Source: Calliphora vicina
Taxonomy: Eukaryota > Arthropoda > Insecta > Diptera > Calliphoridae
DNA: 64,000 nt
NCBI RefSeq assembly: GCF_958450345.1
Contig: NC_088780.1
Location: 35,177,667-35,241,666 of the forward strand
Direction of reading: 5' to 3'
Of this stretch, positions 11,975 to 23,242 are shown piece after piece (position 1 is the stretch's first letter; every line of letters starts with the position of its first letter). Both the position numbers and the translations under genes were made by a program. A model generated the notes under the pieces. The model saw only the letters and a list, made by a program, of their open reading frames with translations. It did no database searches and had not been told where the DNA came from.

Positions 11975-12185
11975 CAATGCTCGCTTCAAACGATTCAGTC
12001 AGAATCTGGACAGATTTCAGTAGCTCATAATAGGCAGGACCCTTTTGTTTCCACCAAATACAGAGAATTACCTTAGCGCCATGGATATTTGGCTTTAGTG
12101 TCGATTCGGCTGGTTGGCCGGGCTTCACATACCATCTCTTACGCTTAGGGTTATTGTAATGGATCTATTTTTCATCGTAAATAAT
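11975..12185 (-). pseudogene. mariner transposase central remnant
   Basis: Read on the minus strand, the segment gives a DEK-stop-IHYNNPKRKR stretch corresponding to the first catalytic Asp region (usual form GDEKWIHYDNPKRK). Next come PNIHGAKVILCIWW and KGPAYYELLK, typical of the central mariner domain, and then LNRLKRALAK after a frameshift. The Trp of the first motif is a TAG stop. The stretch that normally contains TGDRYRTQ is missing, so there is also an internal deletion. It is a fragment of the same general mariner type as 23926-24125 and 33890-34030. Confidence 0.7.
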
Positions 12186-12189
12186 GAAT

Positions 12190-13845
12190 TGTTGCTAGAA
12201 TTTCACTCCTTTTGCTATTTTAATTTTATAAATATTTAGTAGGTATGTGCCAATACATATTTGCTATTGTTGTTTAATTATCAATACACTTTTTATTAAC
12301 AACTTTTGTGTATTTGTTTGTATTAACATTTATTTTTATATATATTTAGACTATGGCAAATAAATAAATATTTTATAACTTTTTTTACAATAAAAAAAAA
12401 ATAAGGTTGGTTTAGCTAATTATTATAATTTGAGAATTTTGTTATTATTTATTATCTATTTTTTATTTTTTTAATTTTATTTATAAGTCGTGTTTTTGCA
12501 TATTAATGAGTACAAATAAATAAATATTTACAAATGGTATACAATAAGGCTGATTGTGTCAAAATAAATGATAATACTTAGAAAAGTAGTAGTAAATAAT
12601 TAAAAAAAATATTATACAAATATTATAAGGGAGGACTAGAAGAGCTGAAACTAGAGTAATAACCCTACTATGGAGTTTTTTCATATTGGCAGTGGTAATA
12701 TTTGACGCATTTTGTGTATAACCAGTATTACTGGTTTAATTTTCTGAAAGCCTAGGTTCTCATCGACGGATTTCTGAGAGATCGTGGTTATTTTGTTATC
12801 ATAGTAGTTAAAACCCCTCCCCTACCAATTCACCAAACATTTTCAAAAAAGATCTCAATCTATATTCTCATAGCACTTTCCACAAATACCATTTTAAAAA
12901 AGCCATTAAACCCCCCCTTACTTTTATTTATAACCTTATCTCTAACACAGCAACAATTCTGAAAAAAAAAATCAATTGGGGCTCCGCTATAAGTAAATTT
13001 TGGGTAAAAACTTGTAACATTAAGCTCTCAAGTAGTTACAAAAAATTTTAGCATGTTTCTAGAAAAAAGAAAAATTATTTGCTTCGGTGCAAGTAGTTGC
13101 AAAACATTTGAGTATGGAATGAAGGCTGACCTTCCCACAAATAACCACATATGTATCATTCCTTGGGCAAATGCAGGCAACGTAAGTTCTATACTACAGA
13201 AGACAAACAACTTTTTCGTAACTTCACAAAAAACATTACTAATAAAAACAGGAAATTTTACACATAATTTAGTATAATATTTTAAATTGTTTTTTAAGTA
13301 CACACCTCCGGTATTGTAATCCATTTTGGTAAAATCTTAGTTATAACCAATTTTTTTTAAAAAAATCTCTTTTTCCCTAATGCAATTTGTTTTACTTTTT
13401 CCAGCTTGAAAACTCTATATAAAAAATGTCAACATACACAGCTTTTTATATATAAACTGAGTGGCCAATTGGTATAAATTTTTGTCATTTATGTCGTCGA
13501 AGTATTAGTAGAAGCATTGTAGAAATAGAACTTTCATGAAGCTACTGGAAGAAAGATGGCGCTGTGTATTAAGGGTGTTATAAGTATCATCAACTGTATT
13601 ACCAGTGTATACTTGTACATAATAAAGTGTGTTTTTAAAGTGTGTAATACAAGTGTGTTCGTTAAAAAGAAGTAACTATTTAAGTTGTTGTGTAAATTTT
13701 AATAAATAAAGAGTTATTACAAAACTTCTTTTATTTGCAATTAAAAGTATCCGGTTAATTTAAAGGAAATAAACAACCGTTTCTAAAAAGCAAACACCTA
13801 AAAAATCGTTCTATACACGTTATTGATAATAAAATATTTGTCTGA
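12190..13845. other. About 1.6 kb AT-rich, nothing recognised
   Basis: The overlapping frames at 13028-13324 on both strands are mutually antisense and show no known domain. No TIRs or RNA genes were seen. Confidence 0.4.
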
Positions 13846-13849
13846 TATA

Positions 13850-14250
13850 AGCGTTATATGGGGTACGTTCAATTATGGACCGATCCCCACAAAAGGTTGG
13901 TTGAAATATTTAGGTCTATATAAAACTTGTTTATGTCCAATTTCAGCACGATATCAATTATTATAAGACAATTATGAATTTTAAAGTCAGCATAACTTGA
14001 GAGTACTTAGAAATAATTTGTGGAAAATTGTATCAGGATTGCCGTATAAACAACATAATTAATCCTGCTCAAACAGTATTCTGTGCGGACATTTGTTTGG
14101 GGTTTAGGTCAAATCATGCACGATACTGCCCATTGGCAATACCAAAGAAACCTTATAAATAGAGAGTATTTGAGGAAAATTTTAGCCAGCTAGCTCCTTA
14201 ATTTAGGCCTTATAGAGTTTTCAACACACAGACGGACGGACGGGTTAATT
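13850..14250. repeat. Degenerate mini-me-like remnant
   Basis: Contains a TTATGGACCGATC segment, AATTTCAGCACGATATCA, and ends in ACACAGACGGACGGACGG, a GTCY-type tract in antisense. This is the same kind of layout as the dispersed repeats at 5.97 and 22.5 kb but strongly diverged. It runs straight into dispersed repeat A. Confidence 0.35.
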
Positions 14251-14254
14251 TCCA

Positions 14255-15075
14255 TTTTTGAGCCGTTATTGTAAATACTAGATTTCATTTTATATTTTTC
14301 TTAAGTTTTATCAAAATCGGACCAAAAATGTATAATATTTCGCTATCTTTCCATTAGAAATTCCAAATATGGAAAAATTTTACTTTGACCTTTACGATTT
14401 AAGGGTTAACGTTTTCCGATTTTAGGAAAACTTTCAGATTATATTTAAAATTGCCTGGACTATAATATTCTGAACAGATTTTACTTAAAATTAATAACAG
14501 TAAGTAAATTGGGCTCATTCGCCTAAATATGGCCAAAAAATTAGTTTTTCTCGAAAATCGCAATATTTATATCGCAGGTACGGAAAAACTATAGGAGGTA
14601 TTGACATATTTTTTTCACATTTTTATTCCCTCTTATGTTGTAAGTAAATCCCCATGTGATGATCAACAAATTCTGAAATTTGTTTAACAAAATTTTTAAA
14701 AATATATATTTTTTTGGTTGTACCTGCGAATAGGTTAACTATATCCTATGAAGATATATACAAGTAAACATGGATATATTTTAAGTAAGAATAAACTTTT
14801 GTTTTAATATTTCTCAAAATATGTTAATTTTGTTCCTACATTTCTTGTTCTAGTGGCCTGAGACACGTTAATGGCCTGGCGATTTTTTAATAACTTTAAC
14901 ATTTTTAAACCAATTTTTGTCTTTTATATCTCATTAGAACGACAATTACGTACACATTTCGATTCTTTTAAATTGAATTGCAAAACTGAAAAAAATTCAT
15001 TTTTTCCCCTTGTAAATGCACCTCAAAACTAAATCGAAAGTCGGCACGGGTTGCCCGTCTTAGAACAAGCTAAAA
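14255..15075 (+). repeat. Dispersed repeat A, copy 1
   Basis: One of four copies in the window (others at 23243-23900 inverted, 50150-50900 and 62490-63410). Landmarks in order are TTCGCTATCTTTCCATTAGA, CTTTACGATTTAAGG, TATAATATTCTGAACAG and GACACGTTAATGGCCTGG. The family end carries a CCACCCTAG motif, visible at 23247-23255 (inverted) and about 63392-63400. It is non-coding and has no transposase. Copies at 23 and 62 kb lie directly next to transposase fragments, which may be chance or may be remains of a parent element. Confidence 0.65.
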
Positions 15076-15169
15076 ATTTTTTTGGTAATATTTTAGGTCA
15101 TTACGAAAGTTTTCAGGATTTCAAAAAAATTAGTTCTAAGGGACACTCTAGTAGACATGTTATATATCA

Positions 15170-15840
15170 TTGGATAGGGAATTTTGTCTATTTTTCCAAC
15201 TTTTGACAATTAAAAAATTTATGGAATACTTTTTTGATAAATATGACAAAAAATGCTTTTTATTCAGTTTTTGCAAAAATACAAATTTTAAAAATTTAAA
15301 TTAAATATTTATTTATGAATAGTTTATGAAAAAAAATTTGAAATTTGCAATCAGGAAGCCCACAATTTCCCAAAAACAATTTGAAAAATCCCAAAAATGG
15401 TATTTTTTAGTTTTTTGGGCCATCTAAAATGGGTTACTATGTTTAGATATCGTGTATACGATTTGAGAATGTTTGCCCTAAAATTGAATTTTACATAAAA
15501 GCTAGGCGTTCCTTATATGGTACTGGTCCCCTCGGTATCAACAATTTTCAAATTTGTTATTATTTAAAATATTTGATGTAAAGTTAGATTTTCAAGAAGT
15601 ATAAATTCCTAATACATAGAAATTGTTTAGATAAATTAAAAAGGAAAAAAAGTACTTTTTCCCAAAAAAATTTTTTGGAAATCGCAAGACAATCGAAGAA
15701 TTAGGATCGTTTTAAAAACATAATATACCCGATCCAAATTCAAAGCTTAAACTCGACAGCATTTCCTCTTTGCGCATGTGAAATTTCATTCAAACCGGAC
15801 TAACCGTTTAGAAATTACAGATTTATTTCCCTCTTTTTTT
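15170..15840 (+). repeat. Dispersed repeat H, copy 1
   Basis: Matches in inverted orientation the interior of the 1.7-kb TIR element at 36063-37793, mainly 36270-37165. Shared landmarks include TTTATGAATAGTTTATGAAA (against its diverged counterpart near 37045), a GGGTTACTATGTTTAGATAT segment, and a TGAAATTTCATTC segment followed by TTAGAAATTACAGATTTATT. It may be a partial copy of that element. Non-coding. Confidence 0.55.
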
Positions 15841-15998
15841 TCTATACCACTGTGCGCCGTACAGTGCGACCATGTATGGGGGCTAGGAGAAATCGTGGAC
15901 CAATCATTACCATTTCTTTTTTTCTATACCACTGTGCGCCGTACAGTGCGACCATGTATGGGGGCTAGGAGAAATCGTGGACCAATCATTACCATTTC
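15841..15998 (+). repeat. Perfect 82-bp tandem duplication
   Basis: The unit starting TCTATACCACTGTGCGCCGT at 15841 is repeated at 15923 with no difference that I can find over the 76 bases to 15998. The unit contains the partial palindrome GTGCGCCGTACAGTGCGAC. Perfect identity in a degenerate neighbourhood implies a very recent duplication or an assembly artefact. The open frame at 15778-16011 exists only because of the duplication. Confidence 0.85.
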
Positions 15999-15999
15999 C

Positions 16000-18000
16000 A
16001 ATAGTGCTTAACCTTTCATCTGCAATATATTTAAATAAAATTTCAAAACTGTTTTAGTGAAGATGCCAAATATTTGTGATCAATTAAGAATATTTGGAAG
16101 AGATCTCATTCCCCTAGATTTTTTCTTCGAGGCCCTATCATGCCAACAACAGGTGGACGAACATAGCTAAAGCATCTTAGATTTTTATAAAGACCCAGAA
16201 TATGTAAATATTTTGGTTCTACGACCAATATTTCGATATATTACAAACGGAATGACAAATACAATATACCCCACCCCCATTGTTGGGCAAGCTTAACCCT
16301 TAAATGCATGATTTTTACTTTAAATTTTTCTATAAAGTATCAAATATTTAGTTGATTTTTATTTATTATATTTCCTTTAGCTTTAGTTTGATTTAGAATT
16401 TCTTTAGCTGATACTTTTCGTACTCCATTTGATTTTTCGAAATTAGAATCTGAATTAGTATCAAGCTTATATTCGTCTGAAATTAAGTGGAACTGGAATG
16501 CATTAAAGGGTTAAATGTGGTTTTCTTTCAGTGGAATTGTATAAAATATTAATTATATTCAAGATAAATTACCAATAACATGCGTAAATGTTAAGGATTA
16601 AAATTAGAAATAACATTTGTGTAAAATACTTATTTTGGGGCATTGTTATAAAATAAACAATTTAATCGTTCATTGTCAGTTTGTGGTTATTGGAAATTTT
16701 GTTACTTTTTTAATTTATAATTTAGTTACACAAAATATATTTTAAATTTAATAAGAATTTTGTTGCTCGTATATTATATTTAAGCTGTTATAACATTTAA
16801 AATTACATTAAATTTCATAAAAAAATTTATATTTTAAAACTCTAAAAACGGCAAACTCTAAGACTCAACAATAAGGGTCAGTAAAGTAAACAAAGAGAAT
16901 TCAATATACCAAGCATTTTATTTAATATAGTTCTTACAAAGTTAATATATTAAGGAGTGTGTTTTTGATCATAAATATTAAATATTATTTTGTTTAATAC
17001 TTAAACAAAATGTTGGTTTTCCAAAATTGATTTTTAATTACCCAAATTTAAATGTTATTAACAATTTATATCCAATTAATGTTATTGTAATTAATTGTTA
17101 ATTTAACAATATTAATTAAAATTTATATATTTTAACACGTTTTCAGTACCAGGCAGACTGGTTCCTTAATTGAAACTACAAAAATATTCGTGATTTATGC
17201 ATAATATTGAATTTCTAAACCAAGGGCACCATCACCAAAACCTACAAAAACTCATTAATACTGAGTATTGTATGCATATTAATAAAACATGTTAAATACT
17301 AACATGTGTTTAATTGTTTAAACTAATAATTAAAATAGAAACATGTTAATTAAAGATCTAAGGAAAAATAACAGCTGCATAAAATGCAGGTTGATATATT
17401 TCACTAAATTAATTTTCTTTATACAAAAAAAAAAACAATAAAAATATTTCAAACAACATTTTCTAAGTTAGTTAATTGTGTGAAATTTTAATTAGGTGAA
17501 AATTTATTTATATATTCTTTATCAGCTTGATCTTAAATCTTAAAGATTCCACTATTAAACTAGTTTGTTGTAATTTTTGTTTGAAATACCTTTTCCGTCA
17601 TACAGCTACGTGCTTTTTGGCACATTTGCCATTTGAAAATCTCACAATCTTTATGTGATTCTTTAGTTATTTAATTTTTATTGTTATTTTGTTGATTTGT
17701 TTAAATAGCAATCATATATATTAGGTACATATTTAGTAATAATAATAATAACAAGAATGATGATGATGATAATGATACTAAATATTTTAAAATTGTATCT
17801 CACAATAGAATGTATTTATTCAATTATTTAATATTGCATTATTAAAGCTAAATTAATCATTAAATAACGGCAAGAAAATAAATATATAATTCACGAGAAA
17901 TCACGATTATTTGCTAAGAAAATTACAAATATTTAAGGGGATGCACGGGTCACGTTCTCAATCTTAGTATAAATACGTTTTTAAAAACTTTAAAGGGGTT
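16000..18000. other. About 2 kb AT-rich, nothing recognised
   Basis: Very AT-rich with a TAATAATAATAATAAC run and a GATGATGATGATAATGAT run near 17737-17776. No coding frame, TIR or RNA gene recognised. Confidence 0.4.
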
Positions 18001-18013
18001 TATGTCATACAGA

Positions 18014-18061
18014 CTGGTACCAGCCATAACCAGTTTTAAGTGTATTTGTTTTGAGCCCCTG
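18014..18061 (+). repeat. 48-bp direct repeat, left copy
   Basis: CTGGTACCAGCCATAACCAG and the following 28 bases recur at 20405-20452 in the same orientation with three mismatches. The repeat begins with the perfect palindrome CTGGTACCAG. Its right end abuts the TIR of the 18061-19108 element exactly. Confidence 0.85.
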
Positions 18062-19108
18062 CACGGTGGTCAATTCCGGCCAAAAATCCATAACTTCTTC
18101 ATTTCTTCATAAAAATGTTTGAAATTTGGTATTTGTATTAAGAATAACATAACCAAGCGATCGCTAATTATTTCGATGTTCAAGTACAGGATTTGTTCAA
18201 AAAAGCATGGACGTTCTAGAAGTATCAAAAAATTTATTCCAAAAATAAGGAATAAAATATGTGATCGGTCATACAAATTTCGGATTACATATACAGGGTT
18301 TGTCCAAACAATCATGGACGTTTTAAATGTATCGACAAAAATTATTTTATTCATGCAAATGACTGAAATTTGGTTCAAAAATAAAGAATAGCATAAGTGA
18401 TTGAAAAAATGGTCGTACAAATTTCGGAATACATATACAGGGTTTAGCCAAACAAACGTGGACGTTTTGAAATTATCGAAAAAGTTAGATTATTCATGTA
18501 AAATTTGAAATTTGGTGTACATTTAAGAAAAACACACTTGATCCATCGCAAAAAAATATTATAAATTGCACATAGGAGTTGGCCAAATAAACATTGACTT
18601 TATAAAAGTAACGAAAAAAGTATGTAATTTTTGTAAATGGCTTCAATTAGGTTTATAATTAAAAATAACATAAATGATCCATTGAAAAAATTTCGACATA
18701 CAAATACATGGTTTGGCCAATTCAGCATAGACGTAAATAACTCTCAAACTTACATAATTTTTGAAATTGACCCAAAAAATACAAAAAAAAATGTGTAAAA
18801 TATGTAGGCACTGAAATCGTTCTGGTTATTGGAATGGCAGATAATTGCAGCTGAATTTATAGAATGGTTAACTGTTAACTGTTTTATAATTTGCAAAAAA
18901 AAATTTTAAAGAAAAAAGCGCATGCTACTTCAATTCTAAAGTAATAAAATCGCATTTTTTCTAATATTAAAATGACAAGAAAAAAACATTATAGCCAAAA
19001 TAATGATGATACTGTATATTCTGAAGTGTTAAGAAAAATTTACCATAAAAATTTTATAAAAATTAAAAAAACAAAAAAAACATTTTTGGCCGGAATTTAC
19101 CACCGTGC
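18061..19108. mobile_element. TIR element, about 1.05 kb, with internal tandem repeats
   Basis: Near-perfect 27-bp terminal inverted repeats (18061-18087 and 19082-19108, one mismatch) start GCACGGTGGT. The interior has about five imperfect units marked by a CAGGGTTTGTCCAAACAATC-like segment followed by ATGGACGTT, at about 18186, 18293, 18436, 18574 and 18707. There is no transposase; the overlapping antisense frames at 18070-18420 and 18119-18391 arise from the repeat units. It is a non-autonomous DNA element lying directly 3' of a Tc1 transposase remnant. Confidence 0.75.
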
Positions 19109-19156
19109 ACTGTAGCATTATTAATAATGTGTGGATGATCCTTTGTTATGGATTGT

Positions 19157-20032
19157 TTAAAAAATACGGTCTGGCATTGATTTCACTAATTTTTTAAGCA
19201 GATTGGAATCAATTTCCTTCCAGACTTGTTTATTTTTTAGGTTCAGCTCTGTCACAGTCATCATGCTTTCATTCTGGGCATTATTTGCATAAACTTTACG
19301 GGTCATATATCCCCACAAGTTCTCCATTGGGTTTAAGTCCGGACTACAAGCCGGCCAGTCCAACAGAGGAATGCTATGTTCATTAAACCAAGATTTCGAT
19401 TGCTTAGAAACATGGATTGCACCATTATATTGTTGGAATATGCAATCTTCATCCATTTTTTCATCCATAAATGAGAAAAAAGCATCTTCCAACAGTTCGT
19501 TATAAATCGCATTATTTATTTTTGTCGGAACAAAACATATTTTCGACTTGAAAACTGCAGAAAACGCTGCCCAAACCATAACACTGCCACCACCGAAATT
19601 ACGTTTTGACATCCAAATATCGTTTGATCAGAGAAAATTACTTTTTTCCATTCATCTGTCCATTTCATATATTTTCTTGCGAATTTTAGACGATTTTCTT
19701 TATGGTGCTTTTTTAGCATTGGTTTACATTTCGGCTTTTTCCATTTTATATTTTCATCGTTTCGTAAAATGTGTGCAACGTGTTTGGAAGTCACTGGAAG
19801 ATTCAATTTATTTTTTATTTGTGTGGAATTCAATTTGCGTTGCTTCTTGTTTTATTAGATTAAATTGTCTTCTTGTTAGTTTTGTATTTCCCTTTGTAGG
19901 TTTGCGAACTCCATAATTTTCGCACCACACTTTCTGAACGATCGATTTTAAGGTCCAATTTCTCTATCCTTGTTCGTGAACAAATTTAATTTGAATCTTT
20001 TCTTGATCGGACAAAAAAGTTCCCTTGGGCAT
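19157..20032 (-). pseudogene. Tc1-like transposase, broken
   Basis: A DD34E-type transposase of the Tc1 family on the minus strand. The likely start is the ATG at 20030-20032. The N-terminal helix-turn-helix region follows with an in-frame TAG after about 20 codons and a frameshift. Then come VIFSDQTIF (first catalytic Asp), another frameshift near 19600, GGGSVMVWAAFS, FQQYNGAIH and CSPDLNPMENLWG (third catalytic Glu retained). The second catalytic Asp, normally in QQDNAPxH, is replaced by Tyr. With stops, frameshifts and this substitution the enzyme is dead. TIRs of its own are not clearly visible. A TGCGTTTATACGAAT / TGCGTTTATAGGAAT pair (about 20181 and 20376) may be remnants of an inverted-repeat/direct-repeat end. 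Confidence 0.8.
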
Positions 20033-20404
20033 CTTTAAAAGTGATGAAATTTATTGATTCAAATAGAAAAAGTTGCAGTAAATTGAGATGTTACTATTAG
20101 AAACGTACCTATGGTTGAAAAGAAACTAAAATTGATAATATTTTATTTTTGGTAACTTTTTTAAAAACAAATTTCACGTCTGCGTTTATACGAATCTTCC
20201 ACTTGAAATAGCACCAAGAACATTTGATCGCATAATTAAGGCAAATAACAAGAATAAGAAAAAAACTTGTTTACTTTCAAAAAGTACCGTTATGTTGTCT
20301 CTCATTAAAAAAGTTAAATTTCGCTTTTGGATGAGAACAACAAAGATATAACAAAAATATAGAAAAAAATTAAGTGCGTTTATAGGAATATGCACCAGTG
20401 TATG

Positions 20405-20452
20405 CTGGTACCAGCCATAACCAGTTGTAAGTGGATTCGTTTTGAGCCCCTG
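20405..20452 (+). repeat. 48-bp direct repeat, right copy
   Basis: Same sequence and orientation as 18014-18061 with three mismatches. The two copies bracket the TIR element and the Tc1 remnant (about 2.39 kb start to start). The length is far too great for a Tc1 target duplication, which is TA. Confidence 0.85.
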
Positions 20453-20702
20453 TGGGAAAAATCGGTTTAAGGTAGAGATCTAAATTAAAGATTCCATGAA
20501 CTAATAAAATGTTATAAAATTGGCATCAACCTTCATACTATAACAGAAAGGAAGTGAGAACAAAACTACGGTGGAAAAATCAGCTGAAAACTTGATGAGA
20601 CTAGATGGTAAAGTATCTCTTAAAATCAAAGCTCTATTTCAGTTGGCGTATCTAGTCCTAATGTAAGGTTGTGAATTATTTGTTGCTAATTTAGAATACA
20701 CT

Positions 20703-20948
20703 CAATAAGCACAAAAACCGCAAAAATTCAAGCACTTGAGCATTTTGTCGGAATTCGACTTGAATGCAACTTGAAAAAATTAAATATTTTTCAAACGATA
20801 AACATATGGCTTGAATTTATGTTTCCTTTTTACTGGAGAATGCTATTGAAATAAAGAGTAATACAACTATAATTCAATTGCTTGTCTATAATTCAAGGCA
20901 TGAATTATACTTGATTTCAACTTGAATTCCAGTAAAAATGCTTATTGG
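20703..20948 (-). mobile_element. MITE, uninterrupted copy (246 bp)
   Basis: Short ends CAATAAGCA (20703) and the inverted TGCTTATTGG (20939-20948) bound a repeat rich in CTTGAATT and AATTCAAG half-palindromes. It is the continuous reference for the split copy at 1427-3218, in the opposite orientation. Non-coding. Confidence 0.65.
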
Positions 20949-20949
20949 G

Positions 20950-22340
20950 CAAGCTTAAACATTTAATTTTAAACTTATTTTACCCTTTTGCTTTAACTCT
21001 ACATTAAGGACCATTTTCCAACTCCTCCTTTAGAAAAAAAAATTCAGTTCAGTTAAAAACTGGGCTTGTTTCATGCCTCCACACCCCACACACACACATA
21101 GTAAAACGACAAAGATATATGAAGCCATTAAAATTTGAACAAACCCACAAAAAAAGCAAAAACTAAATAGAAGAAATAACAAATTTCAAATGAATTTTAT
21201 CTAATAGAAACCACAACAAAAGCTTATCAAACCTACAAACATCAAATAGAAACAATATTCCCAGAGCTGCCCACATTTGTTTCCATTTTTTTTTTGCTCC
21301 ACCACATTTGGTTAAATGGGTTTTTTCTTTGTGTATAAATAAAATTATATACATTTTTTTCTATTAAGTATTTTTTTCTCGGTAACAATTTTATTGTTAA
21401 ATGCAAGTATTTAATAAATCAAATTGTAACAAACCATGTTATTATTACAAAATACAAATGAAATTCCCAATCACGCGAATTCCACAAAAACAAAAAAATA
21501 AATGTTAAAATCATACAGAGAAATAATTACAATACTTTATTTATTTATTAATTAATTAATAACCACATGTAAAAACGTTTCCAATTTGAATGATACAATC
21601 GTACACAGAAAAATAAATAAATATCCAGCGGAATAATTAATAAGACTTTGTATAAATTTCCCCCCAGTTTAATTCTTTTAAATTTTTTTTCCAATTACGT
21701 TTTTTTTTTATCCAACATTAAATGTTTGAGGTCTTTTTGATTATTAATAATAAATTAATGAATGTCTGAACGGACTGAGGGATTGATGAACAAACCGGCA
21801 GTCAGTTAGGTCAGTCCGCACGGCATAACTGACGTTGTGTTATTGTTGTGATGCCCATAAATACTTGTAAGTGAAATAATTGAAATTTATTATATTTTAA
21901 TTATTGAATTTAATATTCAATATGTAAAACAACAACAACAACAATATTATTTAAGTGCGATTTAATACGTAATACAATATTTAAAAACGCGCTGCATTCT
22001 TCTGTATAATTTTTTGTGTCAACGCAAAAAAGCGAAACTTAATGACAAAAAATAAAATTCATATTAAATGCAAATTCTTATAAAAGTGGGAAAATATGGA
22101 TTCGCTATAAAAAATTAATGATATCATTAGTTCAAAACATTGATCGATGCTCATAGCAAGAAGGTCAGTATATAGGGTTTGGGGTTTCCCGGATAATTTT
22201 GTTTATCGGGAAACGGGAATGAAAAATTTAATTTCCCGAGAATTTTTCTACAACTAGAAAAATAATTAAAAAGGAAAATTATTTTATAGAATTGAATCAT
22301 TTCATTAAAAAACAAAGAAAAGCAATACATTACAATTCAA
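20950..22340. other. AT-rich sequence, nothing recognised
   Basis: Contains a CACACACACATA tract near 21092 and TTAATTAATTAATAA near 21548. The short frames show no known domain. Confidence 0.4.
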
Positions 22341-22345
22341 TTGTA

Positions 22346-22489
22346 CTAACCCCGATAGACCAGTCAATAGCTTGCTGAACTATTAATCTGAGGGTTGCGG
22401 GTTCGTTTCCCGTCAGAGACTCTGGGTGTATCTGCAGACAAGCAAAACGGTTCGTGTCTGTTTTTAAAAAAAAATAAAACAAAACGAAC
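22346..22489 (+). mobile_element. tRNA-derived SINE-like element
   Basis: The segment has a polymerase III B-box-like GGTTCGTTTCC (22400-22410) inside a T-arm-like GCGGGTTCGTTTCCCGT. It is preceded by an A-box-like TAGACCAGTCAATAGC (22356-22371) and an anticodon-loop-like ACTATTAATCT. A tRNA-unrelated body with TCTGCAGACAAGC and GGTTCGTGTCTG follows, then an A-rich tail. Acceptor-stem pairing is poor, so it is not a functional tRNA gene. Only one copy was seen in this window. Confidence 0.55.
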
Positions 22490-23117
22490 AAAAACCAGTA
22501 AGAAATTATGGTCGATCAAGCCCGACCATATGAGCAATTATGGACCGATCACCATGAAATTATGTCGTGTGATTTATGTCTATATGAAAGTTTACTATGT
22601 TGAATTTTGTGAGTATACCAAAATTTTTAAGCGATTTATAAACGTTAAAGTGATTTTCGGAAGCGGGTCTATATGGGAGCTATGGGAGCTTATGGACCGA
22701 TCATAACAAAATTTGGTGACATGAATTTTGTATATATAAAACTTATTTGGAGCGAAACTTGTGGAGATACATATATAAATTAAACATTTATGACCGATAA
22801 AGTCCAATTTCGAGAGGACATTTGTATGGGGGCTAGGTGAAATTATGGACCGATTTCAGCCAGTTTCAATAGGCTTCGTCCTTGGGCCGAAAAAATTATA
22901 TGTACCAAATTTTATCGAAATATCTTCAAAATTGCACTCTGCGCACAAGGTTTACATGGACAGCCGACCAGACGGACGGACATCGTTTAATCGACTCAGA
23001 AAGTGATTCTAAGTCCATCGGTATACTTTAAGGTGGGTGTTAGACCAATATTTTTGGGCGTTATTACAATCTGCACAAACGCATTATACCCTCCCCCTAT
23101 GGTGGTGTAGGGTATAA
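22490..23117 (-). mobile_element. Mini-me-like dispersed repeat, copy B
   Basis: Inverted relative to copy A. It starts with ATGGTCGATCAAGCCCGACC and ends with CTATGGTGGTGTAGGGTATA. It contains the GTCY tract in antisense (AGACGGACGGACATC) and an intact TTAA site at 22987-22990. A stretch near the 22.5-kb end is deleted compared with copy A. Open frames at 22395-22706 and 22595-22807 are antisense artefacts of the repeat. Confidence 0.7.
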
Positions 23118-23242
23118 AAAGCTTGTGGTCGAGCTCCTTTTCTCGATTAAACGCTTATTGGCCAAGTTATTAAAGAATTTAGATATTTTCAGTTTTTATG
23201 TAAAAAATCGATTTTTTGTCAGAAATATAAGTGATCACTAGG

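Noticed and set aside
13028..13324. 98-residue minus-strand and 74-residue plus-strand overlapping frames
   Set aside because: Mutually antisense, low complexity, no recognisable motif; a host exon could not be supported.
15778..16011. 77-residue frame containing an internal repeat
   Set aside because: The repeated peptide is created by the 82-bp tandem duplication; no start context or known domain.
18070..18420. 116-residue minus-strand frame with a 90-residue antisense partner
   Set aside because: Both lie in the internal tandem units of the 18061-19108 TIR element; the unit structure, not coding selection, explains the open frames.
22346..22420. Functional tRNA gene
   Set aside because: B-box and T-arm are good, but acceptor and D stems do not pair convincingly, and the downstream body and A-rich tail fit a SINE better.
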